Below are positions 46,201 to 54,599 of a stretch of 54,735 nucleotides of DNA, in pieces. Positions within the stretch are counted from its first letter, which is position 1, and each line of letters starts with the position of its first letter. Made by a program: the position numbers and the translations under genes. Under the pieces are notes generated by a model, which was not told the DNA's origin, did not search any database, and worked only from the letters and a program-made list of their open reading frames with translations. Source of the stretch: Fidelibacterota bacterium (lineage in GTDB: Bacteria > Fidelibacterota > UBA2242 > JAOZSR01). The stretch covers positions 5,329 through 60,063 of the forward strand of contig JAOZSR010000010.1 of the NCBI GenBank assembly GCA_029939575.1. Reading direction: 5' to 3'.

Positions 46201-47163
46201 ATTCCCCTTGGAATTATGAAATTGAGCGAAATTCCGGCCAATATTTTATCAGTAACAACAGATTATTTTAATGGCACGTTTCTGAGATTACATATTACAA
46301 CAGATAATGCATTATGTAACGAAGAAAAAATTTATATCCGTGTTGCTCCGGATGGAAATTTTGCTAATGATTTATTCATAAGAGCTACAGGATCGGGAAA
46401 TGATTACTATGCTGAAATCTCGGACATTAGTTTCCTGAACTATATTGAATATTACGCTTTAAGCACCACTCTGACTTATGCTGAAGACAATAATCTTGAT
46501 AATTACACTGACTTAATGACTATTAATTATAACACAAATAATGGCCAGAACTACAAATTAGATCAAGATCAATCACTGGCTGTTGAATTATCAAAATTCA
46601 ACGCAACCCTAAAAAACGGCGGTGTAGAAATTACCTGGACAACCCAATCAGAAACTAATAACCTGGGATTTAATGTTTTTCGAAAATCATCTTCTGATGA
46701 GGATTTTATAAAAATTAATCCAGAAATTATTAGAGGCGCCGGAAGTTCATCCATATCACATAAATATACTTTTTATGATATGAAAATTATTTGTGGTGAA
46801 AAATATTTCTATAAACTGGAAGACATTGAGTATAGTGGAAAGAGGTATTTTAGTCATGAAATATCAATTAATATTCCGGAAAGTACTACTAATTTACCGG
46901 AACAATTATGTTTGTCATCATTATATCCAAATCCCTTTAATCCAACCTTAAATATAAAATTCGAAGTTCCGGAAAGAGATTGGATCAATATTTCCATGTA
47001 TAATCTTAAGGGTCAAAAAGTTGAACAACTTTTAAACAATGAAAAAAATAAAGGGATTCATGAATTGCAATGGAATGCATCAGCCCATTCTTCAGGAATC
47101 TATTTCATTAAGCTATCATCAAAAGAACATTGCACGGTAAAATCTTGTGTATTAATCAAATAA
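43207..47163 (+). CDS. Secreted multi-domain GH13 alpha-glucan enzyme with T9SS sorting domain
   Basis: A 1318-residue exported enzyme. Order: signal peptide (FILTIFILIPTLLFAA); CBM25-like starch-binding module (about 18-115, VYLHIGYNDWQ, SAQDSWDNNSG); two beta-sandwich modules; CBM48-like module (about 330-430); GH13 barrel (about 455-830) with DVVFNH (548-553), GFRFDHPHE with nucleophile Asp628, LIAEEDNP with acid/base Glu661 and TESHDE with Asp724; an alpha-amylase C-domain; two further modules; an Fn3-like linker (about 1123-1225); a type A sorting domain (YPNPFNPTLNIKFEVP). The AEE and ESHD motifs resemble branching enzymes and trehalohydrolases more than classic alpha-amylases. Likely acts on starch or glycogen at the cell surface. 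Confidence 0.88.
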   Translation: MNRFILTIFILIPTLLFAATDVYWEPVNPQPGQNFTIYYNHDDRGVLPVATSPVYLHIGYNDWQSTNDFAMSETGDYHTYTYSVPNDAESINFVFTNSAQDSWDNNSGINWDIPLNHVQSPTNPKPNESLTLTLSNITKAGSVYWYIKTYDYKQLPIEEYRPASSIISNDHHGIESPMLPTGTPNQYSITFPAFNTGKQVVDKIYYTINYNDESWLGKMHEIIFHHDENNISFSSPAENTFINKNTAVSIAGTSSNIDELKIWGGQQLLTEITGTTFNYSWNPSQTHPETCFGKYWITIQGTNTSSGEVCFSRRLIDIEANPVQISYSGILNDGVSVNGNQAVIALYAPGKEYISISGNFNQPYIHGKMMNNNGDGWWWYSLNLSPGKYSYQYEVKDDNFGWTKRLADPYSKELIWNVPGTENESGDINLAKSVFYIGTSDFAWTDHYYTPPSKEKFIIYETHIGDFSGEDNFGGDYSDMLAKVESGYFNDLGINAVEIMPLHAFGGEMSWGYNPAFYLAPPNCYGTVNELKTLINSFHNHGIGVILDVVFNHTYGSSSTFQLFHAEGYYGAEEWRTHHDFTNDPYYKNGDSEWGYPLDHSKNKTRDLIDETLAWYVSEYHIDGFRFDHPHEMIWDSYDYGLQHYSWTVKQINNDLLLIAEEDNPTGINNSNFDSQWDFSAYHTFKENLFQIGDWGNIDNIANGIYHDGHNNHYGPVKYTESHDESRIIYEGMEYQNFSKDFAVKKSKLGAAIIFTCTGIPMIYHGQEFGQNAPKNGTDPQPLQWDTLNTDSGADLFNYYKTLIELRKNSEALTDWKLETRQKFFTEKSIVYWRNGNKEKYVIVANFDNQNHSLNIEFPNSGKWIDVITEQEINIESSWYSSYPLPASEARIFKFIPEVYVPGTHNDWDLDNDNLATRKENFGGDIIYYGKTIQTAVDNEFAIVYGDWSNKWCNGYWVTDYDTKHDFGWSGNNAIWKNSPNTYIHLNIQNPADAISKNIPLGIMKLSEIPANILSVTTDYFNGTFLRLHITTDNALCNEEKIYIRVAPDGNFANDLFIRATGSGNDYYAEISDISFLNYIEYYALSTTLTYAEDNNLDNYTDLMTINYNTNNGQNYKLDQDQSLAVELSKFNATLKNGGVEITWTTQSETNNLGFNVFRKSSSDEDFIKINPEIIRGAGSSSISHKYTFYDMKIICGEKYFYKLEDIEYSGKRYFSHEISINIPESTTNLPEQLCLSSLYPNPFNPTLNIKFEVPERDWINISMYNLKGQKVEQLLNNEKNKGIHELQWNASAHSSGIYFIKLSSKEHCTVKSCVLIK

Positions 47164-47282
47164 ATTTTTATTCAAATATTTACAAAAAGTATTTATTGTT
47201 TTTCAAAAATAAATCTAATAAACTACACTCGATATTATGGAAAAATGATCAGATGTGATCTTATATTTTGGGAAGAATAAAT

Positions 47283-48662
47283 ATGAAAAAGATATTGTTA
47301 GTATTGTTTACTGTTAATTTAGTATTTGCCGGAGATGTCCATCTTCATATGCTAACTAGTGGTTCTCCAATTTCAACATATTATTTAGGTGATAAATTAA
47401 ATCCCGATGGTACATGGAATATTCAATTCGAGATTGGTCAAGTTAGTTGGAATGCTTCTGATGCGGGAATTGGCAAAATATATAACGATCCATCTAACTG
47501 GACATGGAGAACTGCAGTTTGGTATGACGATGGAGAAGGTAGTAACAAAAAAGTTTACTCAGATTTTGGTGACTTTCAATTCAACGCAACAGGAAATTGG
47601 TATATAAACGGAAGAGCAAAAGGAGACGGTGGCGATCCATGGCATTATGCAAATACAACGGATTGGGGTAATTCCGGAACATTTACTGCTACCTATTATT
47701 TTGAAGTTGACCCCTTATCCAATCCAACGAATATATCCACGTCCCCACAATCCAATAGTGATATTATAATAAACTGGACTCGCTGGGAAGGACGTTTCGT
47801 ACTTATAATTAGAAGTTTAGATAATAAATTTGGCACTCCGATACAAGGTCACACCTACAGTTCCGGTGATAATATTAATGATGGTTCCAATAACGATAAA
47901 GTAATATTAGTTGGTGATGGTAATACAATATCCGGAGAACAAAGGACATTTACAGATACCGATTTATCCCGGGGAACAACATATTACTATAAAATATTTA
48001 GCGAAAATTATAGTTATTATTCAGATGGAATCCAGATTAATGAGTCAGGTGACCAGTCTCTTCCTGTCACTCTCTCATCTTTCACAGCAGAACCCAATAA
48101 TGGTTCAGTTTTAATTAAATGGACCACAGAATCTGAAGTCAGTAACCTGGGTTTCAATTTATATCGAGCGGATAGCAAAAACGGTGTTTATACCCAAATT
48201 AACAACGAATTCATCAAGGGTGCGATAAACAGTTCCGTAAAAAATGATTATCAATATAAAGATATTCCTGTTGCTACAAATAAAAAATACTGGTACAAAC
48301 TGGAAGATATCAGTATCAATGGCAATAATAAAATGCATTCCCCGATTTCAGTTATAATAATAGATAACCTGGCAATTTCCGAAAATTTTAGTTTGGAAAA
48401 TTGTTATCCCAATCCCTTTAATCCCATTACTAATATAAAATTTTCCCTATCTGATAATTCCGGCATCCAAATTATGGTTTTTGATATTAATGGTAATTAT
48501 ATCAAAACCCTGGTAAACTCTAACTATTCTGCGGGAAATTATAACATTTCCTGGAATGGTACCGATATGAACAATATTTATGTAAGTGCAGGAATTTATT
48601 TTTGTAAGATGGTTACTTCCGACGGGTACACTAAAACAACAAAAATGGTTTTAGTAAAATAG
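47283..48662 (+). CDS. Secreted T9SS protein with putative carbohydrate-binding N-terminus
   Basis: A 459-residue exported protein, not assigned to a family. The ATG at 47283 opens a clean signal peptide (KKILLVLFTVNLVFAGD) and has GGGAAGA upstream. Residues about 20-150 are aromatic-rich (TWNIQFEIGQVSWN, NWTWRTAVWYDDGEG, ATGNWYINGRAKG), which suggests a glycan-binding module. An Fn3-like region follows, then the same linker type found in the GH13 protein (LPVTLSSFTAEPNNGSVLIK) and a type A sorting domain (YPNPFNPITNIKFSLS). It lies about 120 bases after the GH13 gene and shares its linker, so a partner binding protein is likely. Confidence 0.75.
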   Translation: MKKILLVLFTVNLVFAGDVHLHMLTSGSPISTYYLGDKLNPDGTWNIQFEIGQVSWNASDAGIGKIYNDPSNWTWRTAVWYDDGEGSNKKVYSDFGDFQFNATGNWYINGRAKGDGGDPWHYANTTDWGNSGTFTATYYFEVDPLSNPTNISTSPQSNSDIIINWTRWEGRFVLIIRSLDNKFGTPIQGHTYSSGDNINDGSNNDKVILVGDGNTISGEQRTFTDTDLSRGTTYYYKIFSENYSYYSDGIQINESGDQSLPVTLSSFTAEPNNGSVLIKWTTESEVSNLGFNLYRADSKNGVYTQINNEFIKGAINSSVKNDYQYKDIPVATNKKYWYKLEDISINGNNKMHSPISVIIIDNLAISENFSLENCYPNPFNPITNIKFSLSDNSGIQIMVFDINGNYIKTLVNSNYSAGNYNISWNGTDMNNIYVSAGIYFCKMVTSDGYTKTTKMVLVK

Positions 48663-48853
48663 AATATTCAAGGGTCATATTGTCCTCGAAAATCAAGATG
48701 TCTTTTCGAATAATTTCATCGTAGGCGAACAATCCGAACTGTCGCTTACAGTCATATTAAAATCCGCAATCTATTTTAATTGCAGCTCAAAGGTTGACAT
48801 CCACCAATAATAAAAACATCGATAAATTGATTAATTCTTTGTATTTTTATGTG

Positions 48854-50206
48854 ATGAAAAAACGACGCATTCTATTAGTCAATCCCTGGATTACCGACTT
48901 TGCCGCCTATGATTTATGGGCAAAACCTCTCGGATTATTATATATTGGAAAATTCCTTAGGGAATATGGATACAAAATTGAATTATTAGATTTTTTAGAC
49001 AGAAATCGATGGGGAGAAGTAATAAAACGTCGCTCTGAATCTGGAAAAGGAAAATATCTTAAAACAATTATCCCAAAACCGGATTTAATAGCTCATATTC
49101 CTCGTCAATATGGCCGATACGGAGCAACAATAAAACAAATTATTTCCGTAGTAAAAAACATGCAAACTCCAGATGCAATCCTTGTAACATCTCATATGAC
49201 ATACTGGTATCCGGGAGTTTTTCAAACTATTCGGCTGTTGCGAAAATATTTTCCGGGGAAACCAATAATTCTGGGTGGCACTTATGCCTCATTGTGTCCT
49301 GATCATGCCAGCCAAACAATCAAACCAGATTATTTAATAACCGGCTATGGTGAAAAAAAAGTTCTAAAACTTCTGGATAAAAAATTTAACATTCCCCGAA
49401 GTTACAATGATATCCCGGAATTTAACACTTCTGGTATTCCTCCCTGGGATTTATACAAAAAACTTGATGCTCTGCCAATTTTGACTTCTCGTGGATGCCC
49501 ATTTCATTGTACTTATTGTGCTACTAAACAACTAAATAATAATTTTGTCCAACACAATCCAGAAGATGTAATTAATGAAATTTGGACTGGCTATAATAAA
49601 TTCAGGATTAAGCATTTTGCCTTTTATGATGACGCTTTATTTTTCAAAAGAGACCAGCATATTATTCCAATTTTAAAAGGAATTATTGATTTGGGAATAA
49701 AGGCCAGTTTCTACACTCCAAATGGTCTTTTTGCCAGGGAGATTAACTTCGATTTAGCCAAATTAATGAGACAGGTAGGCTTTAAAACCATTAGGTTGAG
49801 TCTGGAATCAAACATTGTTAAATGGCAAAAAACATCTTCCGGAAAAGTCACTAATGCTAATTATTTAACTGCACTTGATAATCTGGAAAAGGCCGGTTAT
49901 AAAAAATTCGAAATTGAAACATATCTTCTGATGGGATTACCTGAACAAAAACCGGAAGAAGTGGAGGAGAGTATAAGATTTGTCGCTCGCCAGGGAGCAA
50001 TTTCCAGATTGGCTTCATTTACCCCGATTCCGGGAACTGTTGAGTGGGAAAGGGCTGTAAAACTAAACCTAATTGATAAAGATATTGATCCTATATTAAC
50101 AAACAATTCGGTATATTCTTGTAAATCAGAGTTTTTCACTGAAGAGCATTTCAAGAAACTGCGTGAATTATCGAATACCCTAAATCAAAAAAACAGAAAC
50201 AGTTAA
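48854..50206 (+). CDS. B12-binding-domain radical SAM protein
   Basis: A 450-residue protein. The N-terminal half is a Rossmann-like B12-binding-type domain (RILLVNPWITDF, KPLGLLYIGKFLREYGY, PIILGGTYASLCPDHA). The radical SAM barrel has the cluster motif C215-PFH-C219-TY-C222 after ILTSRG. Later motifs (FAFYDDALFF, IRLSLESN, TYLLMGLPEQKPEEV) match the family that includes BchE/HpnJ-like methylases and cyclases. The usual B12 DxHxxG is not seen, so cobalamin may not be bound. I placed the start at the ATG at 48854; a TTG at 48794 would add 20 unlikely residues. The substrate is unknown. A DUF4416 gene follows after 19 bases. Confidence 0.85.
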   Translation: MKKRRILLVNPWITDFAAYDLWAKPLGLLYIGKFLREYGYKIELLDFLDRNRWGEVIKRRSESGKGKYLKTIIPKPDLIAHIPRQYGRYGATIKQIISVVKNMQTPDAILVTSHMTYWYPGVFQTIRLLRKYFPGKPIILGGTYASLCPDHASQTIKPDYLITGYGEKKVLKLLDKKFNIPRSYNDIPEFNTSGIPPWDLYKKLDALPILTSRGCPFHCTYCATKQLNNNFVQHNPEDVINEIWTGYNKFRIKHFAFYDDALFFKRDQHIIPILKGIIDLGIKASFYTPNGLFAREINFDLAKLMRQVGFKTIRLSLESNIVKWQKTSSGKVTNANYLTALDNLEKAGYKKFEIETYLLMGLPEQKPEEVEESIRFVARQGAISRLASFTPIPGTVEWERAVKLNLIDKDIDPILTNNSVYSCKSEFFTEEHFKKLRELSNTLNQKNRNS

Positions 50207-50225
50207 TCATATATAGAGGAAAAAA

Positions 50226-50777
50226 ATGGGAATAATCAAACCGACACCTGAAACTCATCTTTTTGTAGCAATTATGTATAATTGCGAGAAAGATAAGCAA
50301 AGAATAATTACAATTCTGAAACAAAAATATGGTGAACTTCTTGGTGAAGGACCGATTTATAATGTCACTGATTTTACTAACTATTATCGGAAAGAATTTG
50401 GTGCTGACTTAAAAAAACAGATGTTTGTTTTCAAGGAACATTGCTCTTTGGAAATTTTACATGAAATTAAAATATTTACCAACGATCTGGAAATAGATCG
50501 GGAAAATAAAGAACAGGGTAAGAGAATAATTAATATTGATCCGGGATATCTCGAGCCATCAAAACTTGTGCTTTTTTCTACAAAAGATTTTTCTCATCGA
50601 ATTTATCTGGGTAAGGGAATTTTTGGTGAAATAACCATGCTTTATATGCATGGGGAATTTAAAATTTTAGGATGGACATATGCAGATTATTCGGCACCTG
50701 CCAGTATTAAATTCCTAAAACAAATGCGTAATCAAATTGTAAATGAAATGCGGCATAGAAAAATATCCAATAAATAG
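50226..50777 (+). CDS. DUF4416 family protein
   Basis: A 183-residue protein matching DUF4416 in length and motifs: ETHLFVAIMYN at the start, GPIYNVTDFTNYYRKEFG, IKIFTNDLE, RIINIDPGYLEPSKLVLFST, HRIYLGKGIFGEITMLYMHG and WTYADYSAP. Function unknown; such genes often lie next to B12-type radical SAM genes in FCB and Deltaproteobacteria genomes, as here. AGAGGAAA precedes the ATG. Confidence 0.85.
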   Translation: MGIIKPTPETHLFVAIMYNCEKDKQRIITILKQKYGELLGEGPIYNVTDFTNYYRKEFGADLKKQMFVFKEHCSLEILHEIKIFTNDLEIDRENKEQGKRIINIDPGYLEPSKLVLFSTKDFSHRIYLGKGIFGEITMLYMHGEFKILGWTYADYSAPASIKFLKQMRNQIVNEMRHRKISNK

Positions 50778-50849
50778 TTTGAAAAACAAACATCCATTTA
50801 CTAACTTCATAATGATAAATAAGTTACAATCAAATAGCGAGAGGCCTGT

Positions 50850-52871
50850 ATGCGACAAGTAATAATATTTCTATTTTGCCTTGTAAGTATTGGATTTTCA
50901 GAAATTAAAATAGACCCTGATTTTATTTTTAAATACCCACGGATATGGGGAAATACACCCATGGCCCCATGTTGGTCTTATGATGATTCCAGAATTGCTT
51001 TTTTGTGGAATGATAAAGGGGGGGAGTCCAGAGAAGTTTTTACAGTATATTTACCCTCAGGCAGACCAGCCAAAAGAACAAACTTCTTTAATTCAGATTC
51101 CTTAATAACAGACAGTAAAATTTCCTGTTTAAAATGGTTTCCAAAAAGTAACCGCTTACTTTTTGTTTATAATAATAATATTTTTACTTTGTTAGTTGAA
51201 AATAATAAAATTACTTCACTCAACATTAATTGTTCTGTGGAAATTGAACCGGAAATATCACCTGACGAAAAATATTTAGTTTATAATAAAGACTCAAAAA
51301 CATATCTTTATAGTTTTAACGAAAAGCAAGAAATTCCTTTGGAAGGTCAATGTCTCAGTTCCAAACATTCAAATTGTAAATATCAGTGGTCTTCAAATAG
51401 TCAAAAATTCGCGATCCAAAAATTATTTATTACTGATGAAAATCTGGCCTTATGTGAGGGGATTTATTTTTACAACACACAAAATGATCAAGACATCTTA
51501 TCACTTATTCCTTTTAGCAATAATATTTTTCTCCGAAATTTTATCTGGGCCGATAATGACAATACTATTATTTATGATCATGTTTCTAACAATCTAAAAT
51601 CACGTCTCATTTTATCTTTATCCATCGAATCCGGAGTACTTGATACGCTTTATTCTGAAGAAGCATCTAACTGGATTCCGGAATTTGGATCAGATTTATA
51701 TATAAATTATAAAGAGAATAAACTAATTTTTGGTTCTTCCAAAATGGGTTATCCGCATATTTTTTCTCTTGATTTAAAAACCAAAAATTACGATTCCCTT
51801 ACTCGGGGGCACTGGGATATTCTTGATTTTCATGCCGATAAACAGGGGAATAATATTTTTTTCAGAGCAACAAAAGATTCTCCTGTAAATAGTCAGATTT
51901 ATAAAATTAATTTGTTATCAAAAAAAATTAAAACTGTCTCCTACCAATCCGGTACTCACAATTTCACTCTGTCACATTCAGGTAAAAAGATGGCTAATAT
52001 TTTCTCAAACTCTTCACATTCGCCGGAGCTGTACTATTCAGAAACCATACCACAAAGTAAGATGATAAAATTAACCCGCTCTCCTTTATTTAATTTCCGG
52101 GATTACAAAATTAGACAACCTGAATATAAGAGCATCAATGTGAATAATTTCAAAGAAAATATTCATTATAAATTATGGTTACCTGAATCAAATCTGACCC
52201 AAAACAAATTTCCCTTAATAGTTTGTATTAATAATAATTTTGACTCAGAATATACAATCAACCGATTTGATGAATTAAGTTTGTTTAATCAATTATTAAG
52301 TGAAAAAGGGTTTGTTGTCGCACAAATGAATTGCACTTCTCTTACAAGATTTGCAGCGGAAAATAAAAAGAACTTTTTATTAAGATTAATTAATCGGCAA
52401 AAAGCGGAAATTTCCGCAGTTACTGAACATTTGGGGCAAAATGGATTTGTTGATGGCTCAGAAATTGGTTTGTTTGGATGGGGCTACAATGGATTTTTAA
52501 TTTCAGAAATGTTATTAGAAGAGCCGGAAATGTTTAAGGTCGGTGTTGTTTTGTCAGGTTACCCGGTTTGGGATAAAGTTCAAACATCCTATCAATCTGC
52601 GATTTATCAAAACCTGACAAAAGATGACTCTCTTCTTGTTTTTTCAGACAAATTAACATTATCTTCTAATCTACTGTTTTTACAGAGCCCCAAAAATAAT
52701 ATTAGCAATTTTTTTGATTCAAATCTCTTTGTAAAGAAAATGATTTATAACAGGTCAAAAGTAGATTTTATTTTTTATCACTGGGAGAAAGAATATTTTT
52801 CGAAGGATGTTACAAATATTGATATAGCAAAAAAGGTTTGCCATTATTTTAGGACAAACCTTTATTATTGA
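50850..52871 (+). CDS. S9 peptidase-like secreted protein with lost catalytic triad
   Basis: A 673-residue exported protein with a signal peptide (VIIFLFCLVSIGFSE), an N-terminal propeller built of WD40/TolB-like blades (about residues 35-410: PCWSYDDSRIAFLWN, EPEISPDEKYLVYN) and a C-terminal alpha/beta hydrolase fold (about 430-673). Prolyl oligopeptidase-type enzymes carry GWSYGG; here the nucleophile elbow reads GWGYNG, with Gly545 in place of Ser. The Asp and His regions (LFLQSPKNNISNFF, FIFYHWEKEYF) also lack the expected DxxV and GH patterns. It is therefore probably a non-catalytic binding or scaffold protein. Function unknown. Confidence 0.75.
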   Translation: MRQVIIFLFCLVSIGFSEIKIDPDFIFKYPRIWGNTPMAPCWSYDDSRIAFLWNDKGGESREVFTVYLPSGRPAKRTNFFNSDSLITDSKISCLKWFPKSNRLLFVYNNNIFTLLVENNKITSLNINCSVEIEPEISPDEKYLVYNKDSKTYLYSFNEKQEIPLEGQCLSSKHSNCKYQWSSNSQKFAIQKLFITDENLALCEGIYFYNTQNDQDILSLIPFSNNIFLRNFIWADNDNTIIYDHVSNNLKSRLILSLSIESGVLDTLYSEEASNWIPEFGSDLYINYKENKLIFGSSKMGYPHIFSLDLKTKNYDSLTRGHWDILDFHADKQGNNIFFRATKDSPVNSQIYKINLLSKKIKTVSYQSGTHNFTLSHSGKKMANIFSNSSHSPELYYSETIPQSKMIKLTRSPLFNFRDYKIRQPEYKSINVNNFKENIHYKLWLPESNLTQNKFPLIVCINNNFDSEYTINRFDELSLFNQLLSEKGFVVAQMNCTSLTRFAAENKKNFLLRLINRQKAEISAVTEHLGQNGFVDGSEIGLFGWGYNGFLISEMLLEEPEMFKVGVVLSGYPVWDKVQTSYQSAIYQNLTKDDSLLVFSDKLTLSSNLLFLQSPKNNISNFFDSNLFVKKMIYNRSKVDFIFYHWEKEYFSKDVTNIDIAKKVCHYFRTNLYY

Positions 52872-52893
52872 AAATTATATGTGAGAATCAAAA

Positions 52894-53223
52894 TTAGTTT
52901 GGTAATGTTCCGGGTTTTTTAGGCATTACAGGAAATGGGATTCCATCTTCTTTTTCAGGCATTTTGATTTCACCATATTTTGATTCAAATTTATTAATAT
53001 TATCTGCTAGAGTACGCAAAAGAGTTTTGGCATGAATCGGTGTCATAATAATCCGGCTCTGCACGTTAGCTTTTGGAACACCCGGCATAATTCTGGTAAA
53101 ATCAATAACAATTTCTGCTGCGGAATGTGAAATTACAGTAAAATTACAATATTTCCCATTGGCCTCAGATTCAGGCAATTCTATTTTCAATTGTTTTGAT
53201 TGTGGTTTATTTTCATTGCTCAT
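52894..53223 (-). CDS. DUF3467 family protein
   Basis: A 109-residue cytoplasmic protein with the DUF3467 pattern: YCNFTVISHSAAEIVIDFTR, then PGVPKANVQSRIIMTPIHAK and LLRTLADNINKFESKYGEI. These small proteins are widespread and uncharacterised. It converges with the S9-like gene and follows a zinc-ribbon gene by 12 bases, so the two are probably one transcript. Confidence 0.85.
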   Translation of the reverse strand: MSNENKPQSKQLKIELPESEANGKYCNFTVISHSAAEIVIDFTRIMPGVPKANVQSRIIMTPIHAKTLLRTLADNINKFESKYGEIKMPEKEDGIPFPVMPKKPGTLPN

Positions 53224-53235
53224 ATTGATAATCTT

Positions 53236-53637
53236 TCATTCTTTTTCATTTTTCATATCGTCCCAATCTTCATCAATCGCCCTGGCGTCATTAAAAATAT
53301 CCCAGGCCTCTTCTCTTTCGTCGTCGGTTTCCAGTCTCTGCTTCAGTTCAGTATCATCTTCAAATTCATCCCAGACTTCCTTGTGTTTTTCAAACTTGGA
53401 TATGTCTAATTCTGGTTCATCGTAATCTTCCCGTTCTTCATTGAGAATTTCCATGCCATAAAGATTCATGTCAAAGAAGTCAATATCGTCTACAACTTCA
53501 AGGTATATTAATAATTCTAAAAAATCCTTATATTTAGAATTATGTAATTTGGTTTTACAATTAGGGCAAACCAATTTTTTTCTAAGTTCTTCTTCTTCCA
53601 GATGGTGTCCACACTCAGGACATTCAAGTTCTTCCAT
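53236..53637 (-). CDS. Zinc-ribbon protein with acidic C-terminus
   Basis: A 133-residue protein of unknown family. The N-terminus has a zinc ribbon of two CxxC knuckles (ECPECGHH and VCPNCKTK). The remainder is extremely acidic (runs of Asp/Glu from residue 60 on, for example EREDYDEPELDIS), suggesting a flexible protein- or basic-patch-binding tail. The ATG at 53637 has AGGAG five bases upstream; a longer reading at 53691 has no such site. Confidence 0.78.
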   Translation of the reverse strand: MEELECPECGHHLEEEELRKKLVCPNCKTKLHNSKYKDFLELLIYLEVVDDIDFFDMNLYGMEILNEEREDYDEPELDISKFEKHKEVWDEFEDDTELKQRLETDDEREEAWDIFNDARAIDEDWDDMKNEKE

Positions 53638-53881
53638 AAAGACTCCTCTTTTTTGCGGCGCTAATATAAAGTAATAGATAGAACTGAGCAAGGATTTTTT
53701 TTGAAAATTTAAATAAATATTTGATGCAAAAAATTTTTAAGATTTGTTAACTGTCATATTTGCTTTTATAACAAAGTAAATAACTTATTATTAAGACAAA
53801 AATAAGAACAAAATATATTAATGTTGATTAGGATATATTTAAATTATTTTAGATTAAAATAAAAAAATTAATCAAGTACAA

Positions 53882-54418
53882 TTATGAAAAATTTTCAAGG
53901 TCCTGTTCAATTAAATTTCTAATTTGCCTGAAAGCAGGTTCTAATAATTCCTTATCCTTTGAGTCTACTTGTACATTAAAAAAATAATCTGAATATTTTG
54001 ATTTGAACCCAATTTTTTTCTTTGCTGTACTTTCGTTAATTAAATTGGCAGTTACCGGATACATTTCCGGATTCAAATCAACAGCTACCTCGTAGGGATG
54101 CTGTAAAAGATCTTCCATTGAAGAGTCCGGGAGTAAGTTATTTTTATCAAAACTATCTGCTTCAAAAGGAATTATTGATTCAGCATTAATATCATCTGAG
54201 CTATTAATTAGAGCACCATTGGCAACTGCTTTGATTTTTTCCGGATATTCTGCTAATATTGGGGAAAAAACATGGCAAGCAATTTTGTATGCCCTTGGTG
54301 CTGACGGTAAACATAACAATAGACATTGTTTTTCTTCGTCAGAAAATTGATTTGATTTTTTATTTTTACGCTTTGCCGCTTTAACAAGTCTCCTCAGACT
54401 TCTTGAGTAAATACTCAT
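53882..54418 (-). CDS. Hypothetical protein with basic N-terminus
   Basis: A 178-residue protein I do not recognise. The N-terminus is strongly basic (SRSLRRLVKAAKRKNKK), followed by EEKQCLLLCLPSAPRAYKIA and an acidic, mostly polar C-terminal half (EDLLQHPYEVAVDLNPEMYP). No signal peptide or membrane helix. I used the ATG at 54418, which has a GGGGG ribosome-binding site; ATG 54430 is an alternative. An 18-bp palindrome lies 13 bases upstream, so the gene may regulate itself. DNA or RNA binding through the basic region is speculation. Confidence 0.6.
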   Translation of the reverse strand: MSIYSRSLRRLVKAAKRKNKKSNQFSDEEKQCLLLCLPSAPRAYKIACHVFSPILAEYPEKIKAVANGALINSSDDINAESIIPFEADSFDKNNLLPDSSMEDLLQHPYEVAVDLNPEMYPVTANLINESTAKKKIGFKSKYSDYFFNVQVDSKDKELLEPAFRQIRNLIEQDLENFS

Positions 54419-54430
54419 TTTGACCCCCAT

Positions 54431-54448
54431 TTGTTTAATATTAAACAA
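54431..54448. promoter_or_regulatory. 18-bp palindrome upstream of the hypothetical gene
   Basis: TTGTTTAATATTAAACAA is perfectly self-complementary and lies just before the start of the adjacent minus-strand gene. A further half-site-like TATTAAAC sits at 54458-54465. A dimeric repressor site is the likely meaning. Confidence 0.5.
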
Positions 54449-54599
54449 TTTTGCTTTATATTAAACCCCTGTATAAAGATAATAAGAGAAAATTTAAAAT
54501 CAAAACATTATTCTGTTATTTATTAAGTTATATCTATTTTCTTATTTTAATTTATGAACGAGTTAATTATTTCTTAACTAATTGATGGAATAGTAAAAA

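Noticed and set aside
48663-48853. GATGTCTTTTCGAA-containing stretch resembling the dispersed repeat
   Set aside because: Only short pieces resemble the family and the GAAGAATC / GATTCTTC arms are missing, so it is not counted as a copy.
52832-52863. Inverted repeat AAAGGTTTG / CAAACCTTT at the end of the S9-like gene
   Set aside because: The loop is 14 bases, the stem is inside the coding sequence and no T-run follows, so it was not called a terminator.
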